From positions 8,068,001-8,132,000 of the forward strand of contig NZ_CP107968.1 in the NCBI RefSeq assembly GCF_036084755.1: a stretch of DNA of 64,000 nucleotides, in the 5' to 3' direction. Shown here one piece after another: positions 27,704-35,004 of this stretch (the stretch's first letter is position 1; each line of letters begins with the position of its first letter). The notes under the pieces are model-generated. The model saw only the letters and a list, made by a program, of their open reading frames with translations, was not told the origin of the DNA and searched no databases. This stretch comes from Streptomyces sp. NBC_00370 (lineage in GTDB: Bacteria; Actinomycetota; Actinomycetes; Streptomycetales; Streptomycetaceae). The position numbers and the translations under genes are program-made.

Positions 27704-27722
27704 TTAGGTAAGGCTAGACTAA
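27704..27722. promoter_or_regulatory. Iron box (DmdR/IdeR operator) of the exporter/lipoprotein operon
   Basis: TTAGGTAAGGCTAGACTAA matches the 19-bp iron-repressor operator. It lies 47 bases upstream of the first exporter gene (minus strand) and just behind the 3' end of the NADH dehydrogenase gene. No other iron box precedes the lipoprotein gene, so this site should control all three genes. Confidence 0.86.
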
Positions 27723-27780
27723 GTAAGAGGCGGTGGGCCAGGCAGGTGCCGATTCGTGTCCTGACCGCCGGTGTCGGCCG

Positions 27781-29142
27781 TCAGCTCCGGACCGCGAGCG
27801 AAGCGGTGTGCTCCCTGACCTGCTCCGGCGTCAGATAGGAGTTCGTGTACTCGAAGTCGTGCAGCGTGGCGGCCTTCTGCGCCTGGAAACCGGTCCGTAC
27901 GAAGTCGTCACCGGCCACGGCGTTGAGCATCCAGTTGGTGAGCACCCGGGTCTTGGCGACATTGGTGCGCAGCGCCGACCAGTGGTAGCCACGGGCCACG
28001 GCCTGCGCGGGCAGACCGCGCAGCTCGATACCGAGCGGCTTGGACACCGCGTCCGCCCCGCCGAGGTCCACCACGAGGCCCAGGTCCTTGTGCTTGTACG
28101 GCGTCAACTGACCGTGCCGCAGGGAAGCGAGGATGTTCTCCGCGATCGTGCGCCCCTGCCGCTGGGCGTGCTGTGCGGTCGGCGGGCACACGGCGTCGTC
28201 GCCCTTGGTCAGATCCGGTACGGCTGCGGCGTCACCGAGCGCGAACACACCGTCCGCGCCCGGCACGTTCAGCTCGGGGGTCACGACAAGGCGTCCGCGC
28301 GCGGTCTCCGCGTCCAGCGTCGCGATCAGCGGGCTGGCGGCGACGCCCGCCGTCCAGATCAGGGTGCGGCAGGGCAGTACCCGCCCGTCCGTGAACGTCA
28401 CTTCCTCCGGCGCCGCCTTGGCGACCGACACGCCGAGCGACACCTCGATACCGCGCTTGCGCAGGATCTCCAGCGCGCTTCGGCCGAGCTTGTCGCCGAG
28501 TTCCGGCATCAGCTTCGGCGCGATGTCGATGAGATGCCACTTGATCAGCTTCGGATCGAGCCTCGGATACCTCTTGGCGGCGTTCATCGTGAGCCGCTGG
28601 AGACAGGCGGCGGTCTCGGTGCCCGCGTATCCGCCGCCGACCACCACGAACTGCAGCCGCGAGGCGCGCTCGGCCTCGTCCTGGCTGGCGTCCGCCAGGT
28701 CGAGCTGTGCGATCACATGGTCCCGGATGTAGGCGGCCTCCGCCAGCGTCTTCATCCCGCGCGCGTTGTCCACCAGACCGGGGATGTCGAAGGTCCGGGT
28801 GATGCTGCCCGGGGTGAGCACGAGATAGTCGTACGCCTCGTTGACCAGCTCACCCGTGATGTCGCGGACCACGCACACCTTCGCCTTCGGGTCGACACCC
28901 ACGGCGCCGCCCGGCAGGATCCTCGTACGGTGCTTGCTGCTGCGGCGCAGCGAGACGGCGACAGACTGCGGCGTGAGCACACCTGCGGCGACCTGTGGCA
29001 GCAGCGGCAGGTAGAGCTGGTACGAGAAGGGCGTCACCAGACACACCTCCGCCTCACCGGGGGCGAGGGTGCGCTCCAGACGGCGTACACACTCCACCCC
29101 CGCGAAGCCGGCGCCCACCACGAGGATCCTGGGTCGTGCCAC
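27781..29142 (-). CDS. Type-2 NADH dehydrogenase (NAD(P)/FAD-dependent oxidoreductase)
   Basis: This is a 453-residue two-dinucleotide-fold flavoprotein of the NDH-2 family, which passes electrons from NADH to quinone at the membrane surface without pumping protons. The FAD-binding motif GAGFAGVECVRRL is at the N-terminus, the NADH motif GGGYAGTETAACL lies near residue 170, and GVFALGDAAAV near residue 300 contacts FAD. The C-terminal amphipathic region would attach it to the membrane. The start is GTG 29142 with AAGGGA upstream. It stands alone between the siderophore locus and the attenuated synthetase. A related ferric-siderophore or thiol oxidoreductase role is possible, but NDH-2 is the better fit. 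Confidence 0.88.
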   Translation of the reverse strand: MARPRILVVGAGFAGVECVRRLERTLAPGEAEVCLVTPFSYQLYLPLLPQVAAGVLTPQSVAVSLRRSSKHRTRILPGGAVGVDPKAKVCVVRDITGELVNEAYDYLVLTPGSITRTFDIPGLVDNARGMKTLAEAAYIRDHVIAQLDLADASQDEAERASRLQFVVVGGGYAGTETAACLQRLTMNAAKRYPRLDPKLIKWHLIDIAPKLMPELGDKLGRSALEILRKRGIEVSLGVSVAKAAPEEVTFTDGRVLPCRTLIWTAGVAASPLIATLDAETARGRLVVTPELNVPGADGVFALGDAAAVPDLTKGDDAVCPPTAQHAQRQGRTIAENILASLRHGQLTPYKHKDLGLVVDLGGADAVSKPLGIELRGLPAQAVARGYHWSALRTNVAKTRVLTNWMLNAVAGDDFVRTGFQAQKAATLHDFEYTNSYLTPEQVREHTASLAVRS

Positions 29143-29294
29143 AGTGTCCGTCCCTTCTCATGCCCGCCGCACTGCCGGGCCTGCCTCACATGCCCCTTCG
29201 GCCAATCGTTTCCGCCACTACCCATCTTCGCGAGGCGAACACGTGGGCGCATTGCGGAGCGGTTAATCACCCGTTCGAGTGATGACTGGTCTGC

Positions 29295-29300
29295 TAGCGT
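29295..29300 (+). promoter_or_regulatory. Candidate -10 element of the attenuated thrS-like gene
   Basis: TAGCGT (TAnnnT pattern, preceded by TGC) lies seven bases before the leader-peptide ATG at 29308, so transcription would start at or next to that ATG and the leader would be leaderless. No good -35 box is seen. Apart from this, the leader peptide and the terminator, I see nothing in the 302-base gap 29143-29444. Confidence 0.5.
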
Positions 29301-29307
29301 GCTGGTC

Positions 29308-29358
29308 ATGAAGCGTGCCGCCATGACGACGACGCCGGAGAGTGTCCCGGCGCGCTGA
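29308..29358 (+). CDS. Threonine-rich leader peptide (attenuator)
   Basis: This 16-codon frame reads MKRAAMTTTPESVPAR and stops at TGA 29356-29358. Three consecutive ACG threonine codons (29326-29334) sit in the middle. A perfect 13-bp terminator hairpin begins 15 bases after the stop, and a threonyl-tRNA synthetase paralogue follows. The layout is that of ribosome-mediated attenuation: when charged Thr-tRNA is scarce, the ribosome stalls on the Thr codons and readthrough rises. The probable -10 element is so close that the peptide is likely translated from a leaderless transcript. The antiterminator pairing was not worked out. Confidence 0.7.
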   Translation: MKRAAMTTTPESVPAR

Positions 29359-29373
29359 CTGCTGACCCAGTTC

Positions 29374-29403
29374 GAAGCCCCGGGGCGAGTGCCCCGGGGC
29401 TTC
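29374..29403 (+). terminator. Attenuator terminator hairpin before thrS-like gene
   Basis: GAAGCCCCGGGGC (29374-29386) and its exact complement (29391-29403) enclose a GAGT loop, giving a perfect 13-bp GC-rich stem. It lies between the Thr-rich leader peptide and the synthetase start at 29445. It has no U-run, as is common in Streptomyces. Confidence 0.8.
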
Positions 29404-29444
29404 GCCGTGCGGTCCACTCGCCCTCAGTCCGCGAGGAGACCACC

Positions 29445-30683
29445 ATGCACGACCACCGCAAGCTCGGCCGCGAGCTGGCTCTGTTCGACACCGACCCCCT
29501 GATGGGCGCGGGGCTGCCGTACTGGCTGCCCGACGGCGCGACCGTACGGCACACCCTGGAGGAGTACATCCGGGGCGCCGAACGCCAGGCCGGCTACCAG
29601 CACGTGTACTCACCCGTGCTCGGAAAGCGGGAACTCTACGAGATCTCCGGCCACTGGTCCCACTACAGCGAGGACATGTTCCCGCCGATGGACGTCGGCG
29701 GGGAGCAGGTCGTCCTGCGGCCGAGCCTGTGCCCGCACCACGCGCTGATCTACCGGTCCCGTGCCCACAGCTACCGCGAACTGCCCCTGCGGATGGCCGA
29801 ACTGGGCGGCATGTACCGCGCCGAGCTGTCGGGCGTGCTCGGCGGCCTCACCCGCGTACGGGCGATCCAGCTCAACGACGCGCATGTCTTCTGCACCCTG
29901 GACCAGGCAGCCGGCGAAGCGGCCGCGGCCCTCGGACTGATCCGCCAGGCGTACGCGGCGCTCGGCATCCGCCCGGCGCGCTTCCAGCTGTCCCTGCCGG
30001 GCCCTTCGGGGAAGTACGTCGCCGACCCGGCCCTGTGGGAAAGGGCCACCGCGCTGCTGACCGACGTACTCGACCGCTCAGGTGTGGCGTACGAGGCTGC
30101 GGAGGGGGAAGCGGCGTTCTACGGGCCGAAGATCGACGTGCAGATCGCCGACGGCGCGGGCCGCGAATCCACCCTCTCCACCGTCCAGGTCGACTTCCAC
30201 CAGCCCGAGCGGTTCGGGCTGCGCTACATCGGCGCGGACGGCGGCAGACACCGGCCCGTCATGATCCACCGCAGTGTCGTCGGCAGCGTGGAGCGGGCCG
30301 TCGCGCACCTCGTCGAACAGCACGGCGGTGCCTTCCCCGGCTGGCTCGCCCCCACCCAGCTCGTGGTCCTGCCCGTCACCGACGACCAGCGCGGCCGGGC
30401 CGCCGAGTTCGTCCGCCGCTGCGCGGACCGGGGGCTGCGGGCGCGGCTCGCGGGACCCGAGCAGGGCACCTTGGGGGCCCGGATCCGGGCTGCCAGACTG
30501 GTGCCGTACCAGGCGGCGATCGGCGCCGAGGAAGCCGCCGACGACCTGGTCGCCCTGCGGCTGCGGGACGGCCGGCGGCTGGACGCGATGCCGGCGGCCG
30601 AGGCGGTCATGCGCGTCGGGGCACTCGTGGACGCGCACACCACCCGCCTCTGGGACACCGACCCCGACCAGCACATTCAGTGA
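29445..30683 (+). CDS. Threonyl-tRNA synthetase paralogue lacking TGS and editing domains
   Basis: This is a 412-residue class II aminoacyl-tRNA synthetase. It aligns with the catalytic core and anticodon-binding domain of ThrRS, which is usually near 650 residues with N-terminal TGS and editing domains; both are absent. The three zinc ligands of the ThrRS active site are present: Cys in RPSLCPHH, His in LNDAHVFC and His in VMIHRSVVG. The anticodon domain spans about residues 305-400. ATG 29445 follows GAGGAG. Without the editing domain it should misacylate Thr-tRNA with Ser more readily unless corrected in trans. Likely roles are starvation backup or tolerance to a ThrRS inhibitor; both are inference. 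The upstream leader peptide and hairpin suggest control by charged Thr-tRNA. Confidence 0.93.
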   Translation: MHDHRKLGRELALFDTDPLMGAGLPYWLPDGATVRHTLEEYIRGAERQAGYQHVYSPVLGKRELYEISGHWSHYSEDMFPPMDVGGEQVVLRPSLCPHHALIYRSRAHSYRELPLRMAELGGMYRAELSGVLGGLTRVRAIQLNDAHVFCTLDQAAGEAAAALGLIRQAYAALGIRPARFQLSLPGPSGKYVADPALWERATALLTDVLDRSGVAYEAAEGEAAFYGPKIDVQIADGAGRESTLSTVQVDFHQPERFGLRYIGADGGRHRPVMIHRSVVGSVERAVAHLVEQHGGAFPGWLAPTQLVVLPVTDDQRGRAAEFVRRCADRGLRARLAGPEQGTLGARIRAARLVPYQAAIGAEEAADDLVALRLRDGRRLDAMPAAEAVMRVGALVDAHTTRLWDTDPDQHIQ

Positions 30684-30705
30684 ACCGAGAAGGAGAGCAC
30701 CGGAG

Positions 30706-31215
30706 ATGACCGACCCCGTTCCCCTCACCGACGAGGAACTGGCCCACGCCCGCCGCAGCGTGGAACTGGCGGCCGAAGCCCTGGAAGGCGGCGACGAGCC
30801 CTTCGGGTCCGTCCTCGTCGGGGCCGACGGCACGGTACTCGCCGAGGACCACAACCGGGAGACGACCCTGGCCGACCAGACCCGCCACCCGGAGTTCGAG
30901 CTGGCGCGCTGGGCCGCGGCCCAGCTGACCGCCGAGGCCAGGGCCGCTGCCACCGTCTACACCTCGGGCGAGCACTGCCCGATGTGCGCGGCGGCCCACG
31001 GCTGGGTCGGGCTCGGCCGCATCGTCTACGCCAGCTCGGCGGCGCAGACGGCGGCCTGGCTCGCGGAGCTGGGGGCGGGACCCGCGCCCGTCGCCGTGCT
31101 GCCGATCAGCGAGGTGGCGCCCGGTGTGCCGACCGTGGGCCCGATCCCCGGCCTCGCCGAAGAGGTCCGCGAACTGCACCGCCGCTTCCGCACCAAGAGG
31201 GCCGGAACGGTGTAG
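30706..31215 (+). CDS. Zinc-dependent nucleoside/nucleobase deaminase
   Basis: This is a 169-residue protein of the cytidine/deoxycytidylate deaminase superfamily, closest in style to TadA or guanine-deaminase-like proteins. The zinc and proton-transfer motif appears as HPEFELARWAA (His and Glu of HxE), and the second half as GEHCPMCAAA (CxxC). The usual Pro before CxxC is kept (HCPMC), but the residue before it is His where Pro is common (EPCPMC). ATG 30706 follows GAAGGAGAG and lies 22 bases behind the synthetase gene, so the two may share the attenuated transcript. The substrate cannot be told from sequence. The C-terminal 30 residues are charged and outside the core fold. Confidence 0.88.
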   Translation: MTDPVPLTDEELAHARRSVELAAEALEGGDEPFGSVLVGADGTVLAEDHNRETTLADQTRHPEFELARWAAAQLTAEARAAATVYTSGEHCPMCAAAHGWVGLGRIVYASSAAQTAAWLAELGAGPAPVAVLPISEVAPGVPTVGPIPGLAEEVRELHRRFRTKRAGTV

Positions 31216-31430
31216 CGGGGACCCGCACGTTCGCAGAAGTCGAGGGCGAGGCACCCGAGGGCGAAGCCCGCTCCCCACGACCACGCGGTCACCGGGACCG
31301 CCACGCCACAGGCGGGGCAGCCGACGCTGCCCCGCCCCGTCGTCCGCCAGGCCTCGATGCCGCGCGCGACGCCGCAGACCTCCTCCGCCGTCGCTTCCAC
31401 GTCGACCACGGTCCGAAAGAAGTCGCCCAA
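31216..31430 (-). pseudogene. Probable remnant of a small conserved actinomycete protein
   Basis: On the minus strand from TTG 31430 the frame reads MGDFFRTVVDVEATAEEV, then about 18 residues later GCPACGVAVPVTAWSWG and LGCLALDFC. These pieces resemble a conserved hypothetical family of Streptomyces that begins MGDFF and contains a CPxCG pair, but the spacer between them seems shortened. The frame has no natural stop and continues antisense through the deaminase gene. No ribosome site precedes the TTG. I read it as a decayed copy; a real but unusual small gene is possible. Confidence 0.4.
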
Positions 31431-31460
31431 GGTGCGGAGGATAGGTGAACCGCCGCTGTC

Positions 31461-32486
31461 TCAGGGCTGGATACGGCGGGCGAGCCAGTCCAGGGCCTTT
31501 GGATACCGGTAGTCGATCCCGCCGTGGCCCGCGTCGAACAGCTCGAAGTGCACGGCCTCCTCCGGCAGTCCCGCCGCCCGCACCGCACCGTGGAACGCCT
31601 GGGCGCCGACGTCGAGGAAGTACTCGTCACGGGTACCCGCGTCGATCCAGACCGCGCGCAGTGAGGCGACCGCCTCCGGGCGCTCCGGGACCATCCGCAC
31701 CGGGTCAAGGTCGAGCCACCGCTGCCAGACGGCGGGGATCAGCCGGCCGGTATGCGGATCGAACGGCAGCAGCGGCGTCCCGTCGTCGGCGGCGGAGTAG
31801 CAGGCGGCGACGCCGAGGACGGTCAGCAGCGCCTCGTCGCCCGGCCTGCCGGGGACGGGACGCGCCCGGAACTCCTCCCACCAGCGGAAGATGTCCCCGT
31901 CCCAGGCGCGCAGCGCGCGCACGGCCGCGGGGAACTCGGCCGCGTAGCAGTACTCGTACAGCGCGTCGCCGGCGTGCGTGGCCAGCGCGCCGAACAGGTC
32001 GGGACGGAGCATCGGCGTGATCATCGCGCCGTAACCACCGCTGGACTTCCCTGAGATGGCGCGGTGGTCGCTGCTGTCCAGCGTGCGGTAGTGGGTGTCC
32101 ACGTACGGTACGACCTCGTCGCACAGGTACGAGTGGTAGCGGCCGGTGCCCGGCGAGTCGAGGAACTGGCTGCCGCCGTACGTCGTCCAGGCGTCCACGA
32201 AGACCACGATCACCGGTGGGGTGCCGGCGGCGAACAGCGCGTCGGCGGTCTCGGGGAACGGCTGCCGGAACGGCGTGCGGTTGTACCACATGCCGAGATG
32301 GCCGGTGTAGCCCTGGATGACGTAGACACTCGGATAGCGGCGCTGCGGCTCGTCGTCGTAGCCGGGCGGCAGATACACGTGCAGTGGGCGCTCCGACGGG
32401 TCCCCGAGCGGATTGCCGCGCAACAGCTCACTGCTGATCACACGCTCATCGATCCGTCCGGCCAGTTCGGTGCCCCAAGGCAGCAT
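31461..32486 (-). CDS. Esterase D/IroE-type alpha/beta hydrolase
   Basis: This is a 341-residue protein of the putative-esterase family (alpha/beta hydrolase), related to S-formylglutathione hydrolase and enterochelin-esterase-like enzymes. The nucleophile elbow is GKSSGGYGAM with Ser in GxSxG, and the catalytic His is probably in DAGHGGIDYRYP near the C-terminus. No signal peptide is seen, so it should be cytoplasmic. ATG 32486 is chosen because AAGGAG precedes it; a longer upstream extension is low-complexity. It lies 37 bases behind the CDP-alcohol phosphatidyltransferase gene and may be cotranscribed with it. It could be a candidate trans-acting release or siderophore hydrolase for the NRPS, but it is 9 kb away and has no iron box. 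Confidence 0.87.
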   Translation of the reverse strand: MLPWGTELAGRIDERVISSELLRGNPLGDPSERPLHVYLPPGYDDEPQRRYPSVYVIQGYTGHLGMWYNRTPFRQPFPETADALFAAGTPPVIVVFVDAWTTYGGSQFLDSPGTGRYHSYLCDEVVPYVDTHYRTLDSSDHRAISGKSSGGYGAMITPMLRPDLFGALATHAGDALYEYCYAAEFPAAVRALRAWDGDIFRWWEEFRARPVPGRPGDEALLTVLGVAACYSAADDGTPLLPFDPHTGRLIPAVWQRWLDLDPVRMVPERPEAVASLRAVWIDAGTRDEYFLDVGAQAFHGAVRAAGLPEEAVHFELFDAGHGGIDYRYPKALDWLARRIQP

Positions 32487-32523
32487 GCGCGCTCCTTCGT
32501 CGTCCCCGCGGGTGCGGATCACG

Positions 32524-33396
32524 TCACCGGCGAGCGTATACGGCCGCCCCTGTGGACTCCTCGGACACACGGCGCCCGATCCTGACCCGCCACAGCCACC
32601 TGATGTCACGCGCGAAGGACCAGGTCAGCAGCGTCAGCGCCAGGCCGACCAGGAGCACGGCGGGCAGCCGGGGGAGCAGTCCCGTGCCCGCCACGAGCAG
32701 CATGATCCCCTGGAGCGCGGCCACCGTCTTGCGGGCCACACTGGGCGGCAGCGGTCCGTGCAGCCAGGGCAGCACCCGGGCCGCCGCGACGAACGCGTAC
32801 CGCATGGCGCCGATCAGCAGCACCCACGCGCCGAGTTGGGCGGCGACGAAGACGCTGAGCACCAGAATGAGGAAGGCGTCGACCTCCATGTCGAACCGCG
32901 CCCCGAGCGCGGACGCGGTCCCCGTACGCCGGGCCACCTGGCCGTCCACCGCGTCGAGGAGCAGTGCGAGCGCGGTGATCCCCGCCATGGCGGGAACCGG
33001 CGGGGGGCCGGGGAAGGAGTCGGCGATCAGCGCCGTCACGCCGCCGACGAGCGTCGCGCGGGCCAGTGTGACGCCGTTGGCCGGACCGAACGCGGTGGTC
33101 CGTCCGGGCCACGACCGGTACAGCGCCCGGCTCAGTACGGCGCAGGTGCCCGCCCCGACGGCCGCGCCCGCCAGCCACCCGGCGAGGCCGAGCCCGACCG
33201 CCGTGCCCAACAGCAGGAGCACAAGAATCTGCGCGCCCACCCCGGCCGCCGTCACAAGACCCAACGGCCAAGGGCCTGTCGTTCGGATCGTGCCGGGCTC
33301 GCGGGCGCTGGTGCCGCCTCCTGATCCGGCCTGATCCAAACGAAAGGCCCTAGGCCCGTACGCCACGTGCGGTTGAGCCGATATGTGTGAGTCCAC
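32524..33396 (-). CDS. CDP-alcohol phosphatidyltransferase family membrane protein
   Basis: This is a 290-residue integral membrane protein with the full CDP-alcohol phosphotransferase signature D-x2-DG-x2-AR-x8-G-x3-D-x3-D, seen as DAVDGQVARRTG followed by GARFDMEVDAF (about residues 147-170). Such enzymes join a CDP-activated alcohol or lipid to an alcohol acceptor. About six hydrophobic helices surround the motif, and the N-terminal 45 residues are polar. The start is GTG 33396, behind a G-rich stretch. It is divergent from the MDR dehydrogenase gene of the pathway described for 33506-40337, so it might supply a lipid carrier to that pathway; this is inference. The substrate is not predictable. 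Confidence 0.86.
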   Translation of the reverse strand: MDSHISAQPHVAYGPRAFRLDQAGSGGGTSAREPGTIRTTGPWPLGLVTAAGVGAQILVLLLLGTAVGLGLAGWLAGAAVGAGTCAVLSRALYRSWPGRTTAFGPANGVTLARATLVGGVTALIADSFPGPPPVPAMAGITALALLLDAVDGQVARRTGTASALGARFDMEVDAFLILVLSVFVAAQLGAWVLLIGAMRYAFVAAARVLPWLHGPLPPSVARKTVAALQGIMLLVAGTGLLPRLPAVLLVGLALTLLTWSFARDIRWLWRVRIGRRVSEESTGAAVYARR

Positions 33397-33505
33397 CGTT
33401 CACCCCCCGGCCGTCTGGCTGAGTTGATGGGCGCCGCGTACCGTGATCGCGGCCTGTCCCAGCTCAACTACGTGCGCTGTTGCCCGAGCGTTCAGGAGGA
33501 CTTTG

Positions 33506-34486
33506 ATGAACCGTGCAGCCCGGGCGTTCTGGCTCCGCTCCCCCGGTCAGGGGGAGATCAGAGAGGTGTCGCTGCCGGAGCCCGCCCCAGGAGATGTCGT
33601 CGTCCGCACGCTGTACTCCGGTGTCAGCCGGGGCACGGAGACCCTGGTCTTCCGTGGTGGCGTGCCCGCCGGCCAGCACACCGTGATGCGGGCCCCGTTC
33701 CAGGACGGTGAGTTCCCCGGGCCCGTCAAGTACGGCTATCTCAACGTCGGGCTGGTCGAGGAGGGCCCGTCGGAGCTCGCCGGCCGTACGGTCTTCTGTC
33801 TCTACCCGCACCAGACCCGCTACGTCGTGCCCGCGAGCGCCGTGACACCCGTGCCGGACACCGTGCCCGCCGCACGCGCGTTTCTCGCCGGCACCCTGGA
33901 GACCGCGGTGAACGCGCTGTGGGACGCCGCGCCGCTGATCGGTGACCGGATCGCCGTCGTCGGCGCCGGCATGATCGGCTGTTCCGTGGCGGCCCTGCTG
34001 GCCCGGTTCCCCGCCGTCCGCGTCCAGTTGATCGACAGCGACCCGGCACGGGCCGCCGTCGCCCACGCGCTCGGAGTCGAATTCGCCCTTCCCGGCGATG
34101 CTTTGGGCGACTGCGACCTGGTGGTGCACGCCAGCGCCACCGAGGAGGGACTGGCGCGCGCACTCGAACTCCTCGCCCCCGAAGGCACCGTGCTCGAACT
34201 GAGCTGGTACGGCGACCGGCGGATCAGCGTGCCGCTGGGCGAGGCGTTCCACTCCGGCCGGCTCGTGCTGCGCAGCAGCCAGGTCGGGATGGTCTCCCCG
34301 GCCAGACGCGCCAACAGGACCTTCGCCGACCGGCTGGCGCTCGCGCTCGACCTGCTCGCCGACCCGGCGCTCGACGCTCTGATCAGCGGCGAATGCGCCT
34401 TCGACGAACTGCCGCAGGTACTGCCCAGGATGGCGGCGGGCGAGCTGCCGGGGCTTTCGCACCGCGTCCGCTACGCCCCGGAGTGA
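33506..34486 (+). CDS. MDR-family (zinc-binding alcohol dehydrogenase-like) oxidoreductase
   Basis: This is a 326-residue medium-chain dehydrogenase/reductase. A GroES-like N-terminal half (1-140) includes PGDVVVRTLYSGVSRGTET, and a Rossmann half has VVGAGMIGCSVAALL near residue 150-165 and an acidic residue after beta-2 (LIDSDPA), which suggests NAD. The catalytic-zinc motif GHE and the Cys-rich structural lobe are missing. It therefore resembles the BchC/threonine-dehydrogenase-like zinc-free members. ATG 33506 is chosen because AGGAGG lies seven bases upstream. It is the first gene before the PTPS-fold/GT/MT/membrane operon (119-base gap) and probably oxidises or reduces a sugar or side-chain alcohol of that pathway's intermediate. 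Confidence 0.85.
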   Translation: MNRAARAFWLRSPGQGEIREVSLPEPAPGDVVVRTLYSGVSRGTETLVFRGGVPAGQHTVMRAPFQDGEFPGPVKYGYLNVGLVEEGPSELAGRTVFCLYPHQTRYVVPASAVTPVPDTVPAARAFLAGTLETAVNALWDAAPLIGDRIAVVGAGMIGCSVAALLARFPAVRVQLIDSDPARAAVAHALGVEFALPGDALGDCDLVVHASATEEGLARALELLAPEGTVLELSWYGDRRISVPLGEAFHSGRLVLRSSQVGMVSPARRANRTFADRLALALDLLADPALDALISGECAFDELPQVLPRMAAGELPGLSHRVRYAPE

Positions 34487-34605
34487 CCCGGGATCCGCCC
34501 CTCGCCAATTTGAATACGTGAACCGTGAACACGTGGTGCGTACCGGCCGTACTACACGACATGCCCGCACCTGGGCCAGTCTCGCCGGACCTGGAGGATC
34601 ATCCG

Positions 34606-35004
34606 TTGTTCAGCATCACCGTCCGCGAGCACCTCATGATCGCGCACAGCTTCCACGGCGAGGTCTTCGGCCCCGCCCAGCGGCTGCACGGAGCGACCTT
34701 CCTGGTCGACGCCACCTTCCGGCGCGCCGAGCTGGACGCCGACAACATCGTCGTCGACATCGGCCTCGCGACCAGCGAACTCGGCAAGGTCGTGGGTGAG
34801 TTCACCTACCGCAACCTCGACGACGAGGCCGAGTTCGCGGGGATCAACACCAGCACGGAATTCCTCGCCAAGGTCATCGCCGACCGGCTCGCCGACCGGG
34901 TGCACGCGGGCGCGCTCGGCGAAGGCGCCAGGGGTCTGACCGGTATCGCCGTCACCCTGCACGAATCGCATATCGCCTGGGCCAGTTACGAGCGCGACCT
35001 GTGA
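34606..35004 (+). CDS. PTPS/QueD-fold protein with altered active site
   Basis: This is a 132-residue tunnelling-fold protein related to 6-pyruvoyl-tetrahydropterin synthase and 6-carboxy-tetrahydropterin synthase (QueD). TTG 34606 is chosen because GGAGG lies at 34593-34597. Zinc His 14 (IAHSF) and His 28 (LHGAT) are kept, but the third zinc His of HGH is Ala 30. The catalytic Cys position is Ala 24 (GPAQRLHG). The catalytic DH pair appears as LDDE. The pterin-anchoring Glu is kept in LHESHIAWASY. It therefore probably binds a pterin- or pyrimidine-like ligand but does not perform the standard reaction. Its stop overlaps the next start (GTGA). Confidence 0.84.
   Translation: MFSITVREHLMIAHSFHGEVFGPAQRLHGATFLVDATFRRAELDADNIVVDIGLATSELGKVVGEFTYRNLDDEAEFAGINTSTEFLAKVIADRLADRVHAGALGEGARGLTGIAVTLHESHIAWASYERDL

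Noticed and set aside
29250..29300. Possible tRNA (GTTCGAGT resembles a T-arm)
   Set aside because: No acceptor, D or anticodon stems can be formed around it, and the segment fits a promoter.
31461..32486. Esterase as the missing NRPS release enzyme
   Set aside because: It is 9 kb away, lies in another operon without an iron box, and no sequence feature ties it to the siderophore.
34525..34605. Upstream start of the PTPS-fold gene
   Set aside because: It would add 27 residues of unrelated composition and has no ribosome site, while TTG 34606 has GGAGG nine bases upstream and begins at the fold.
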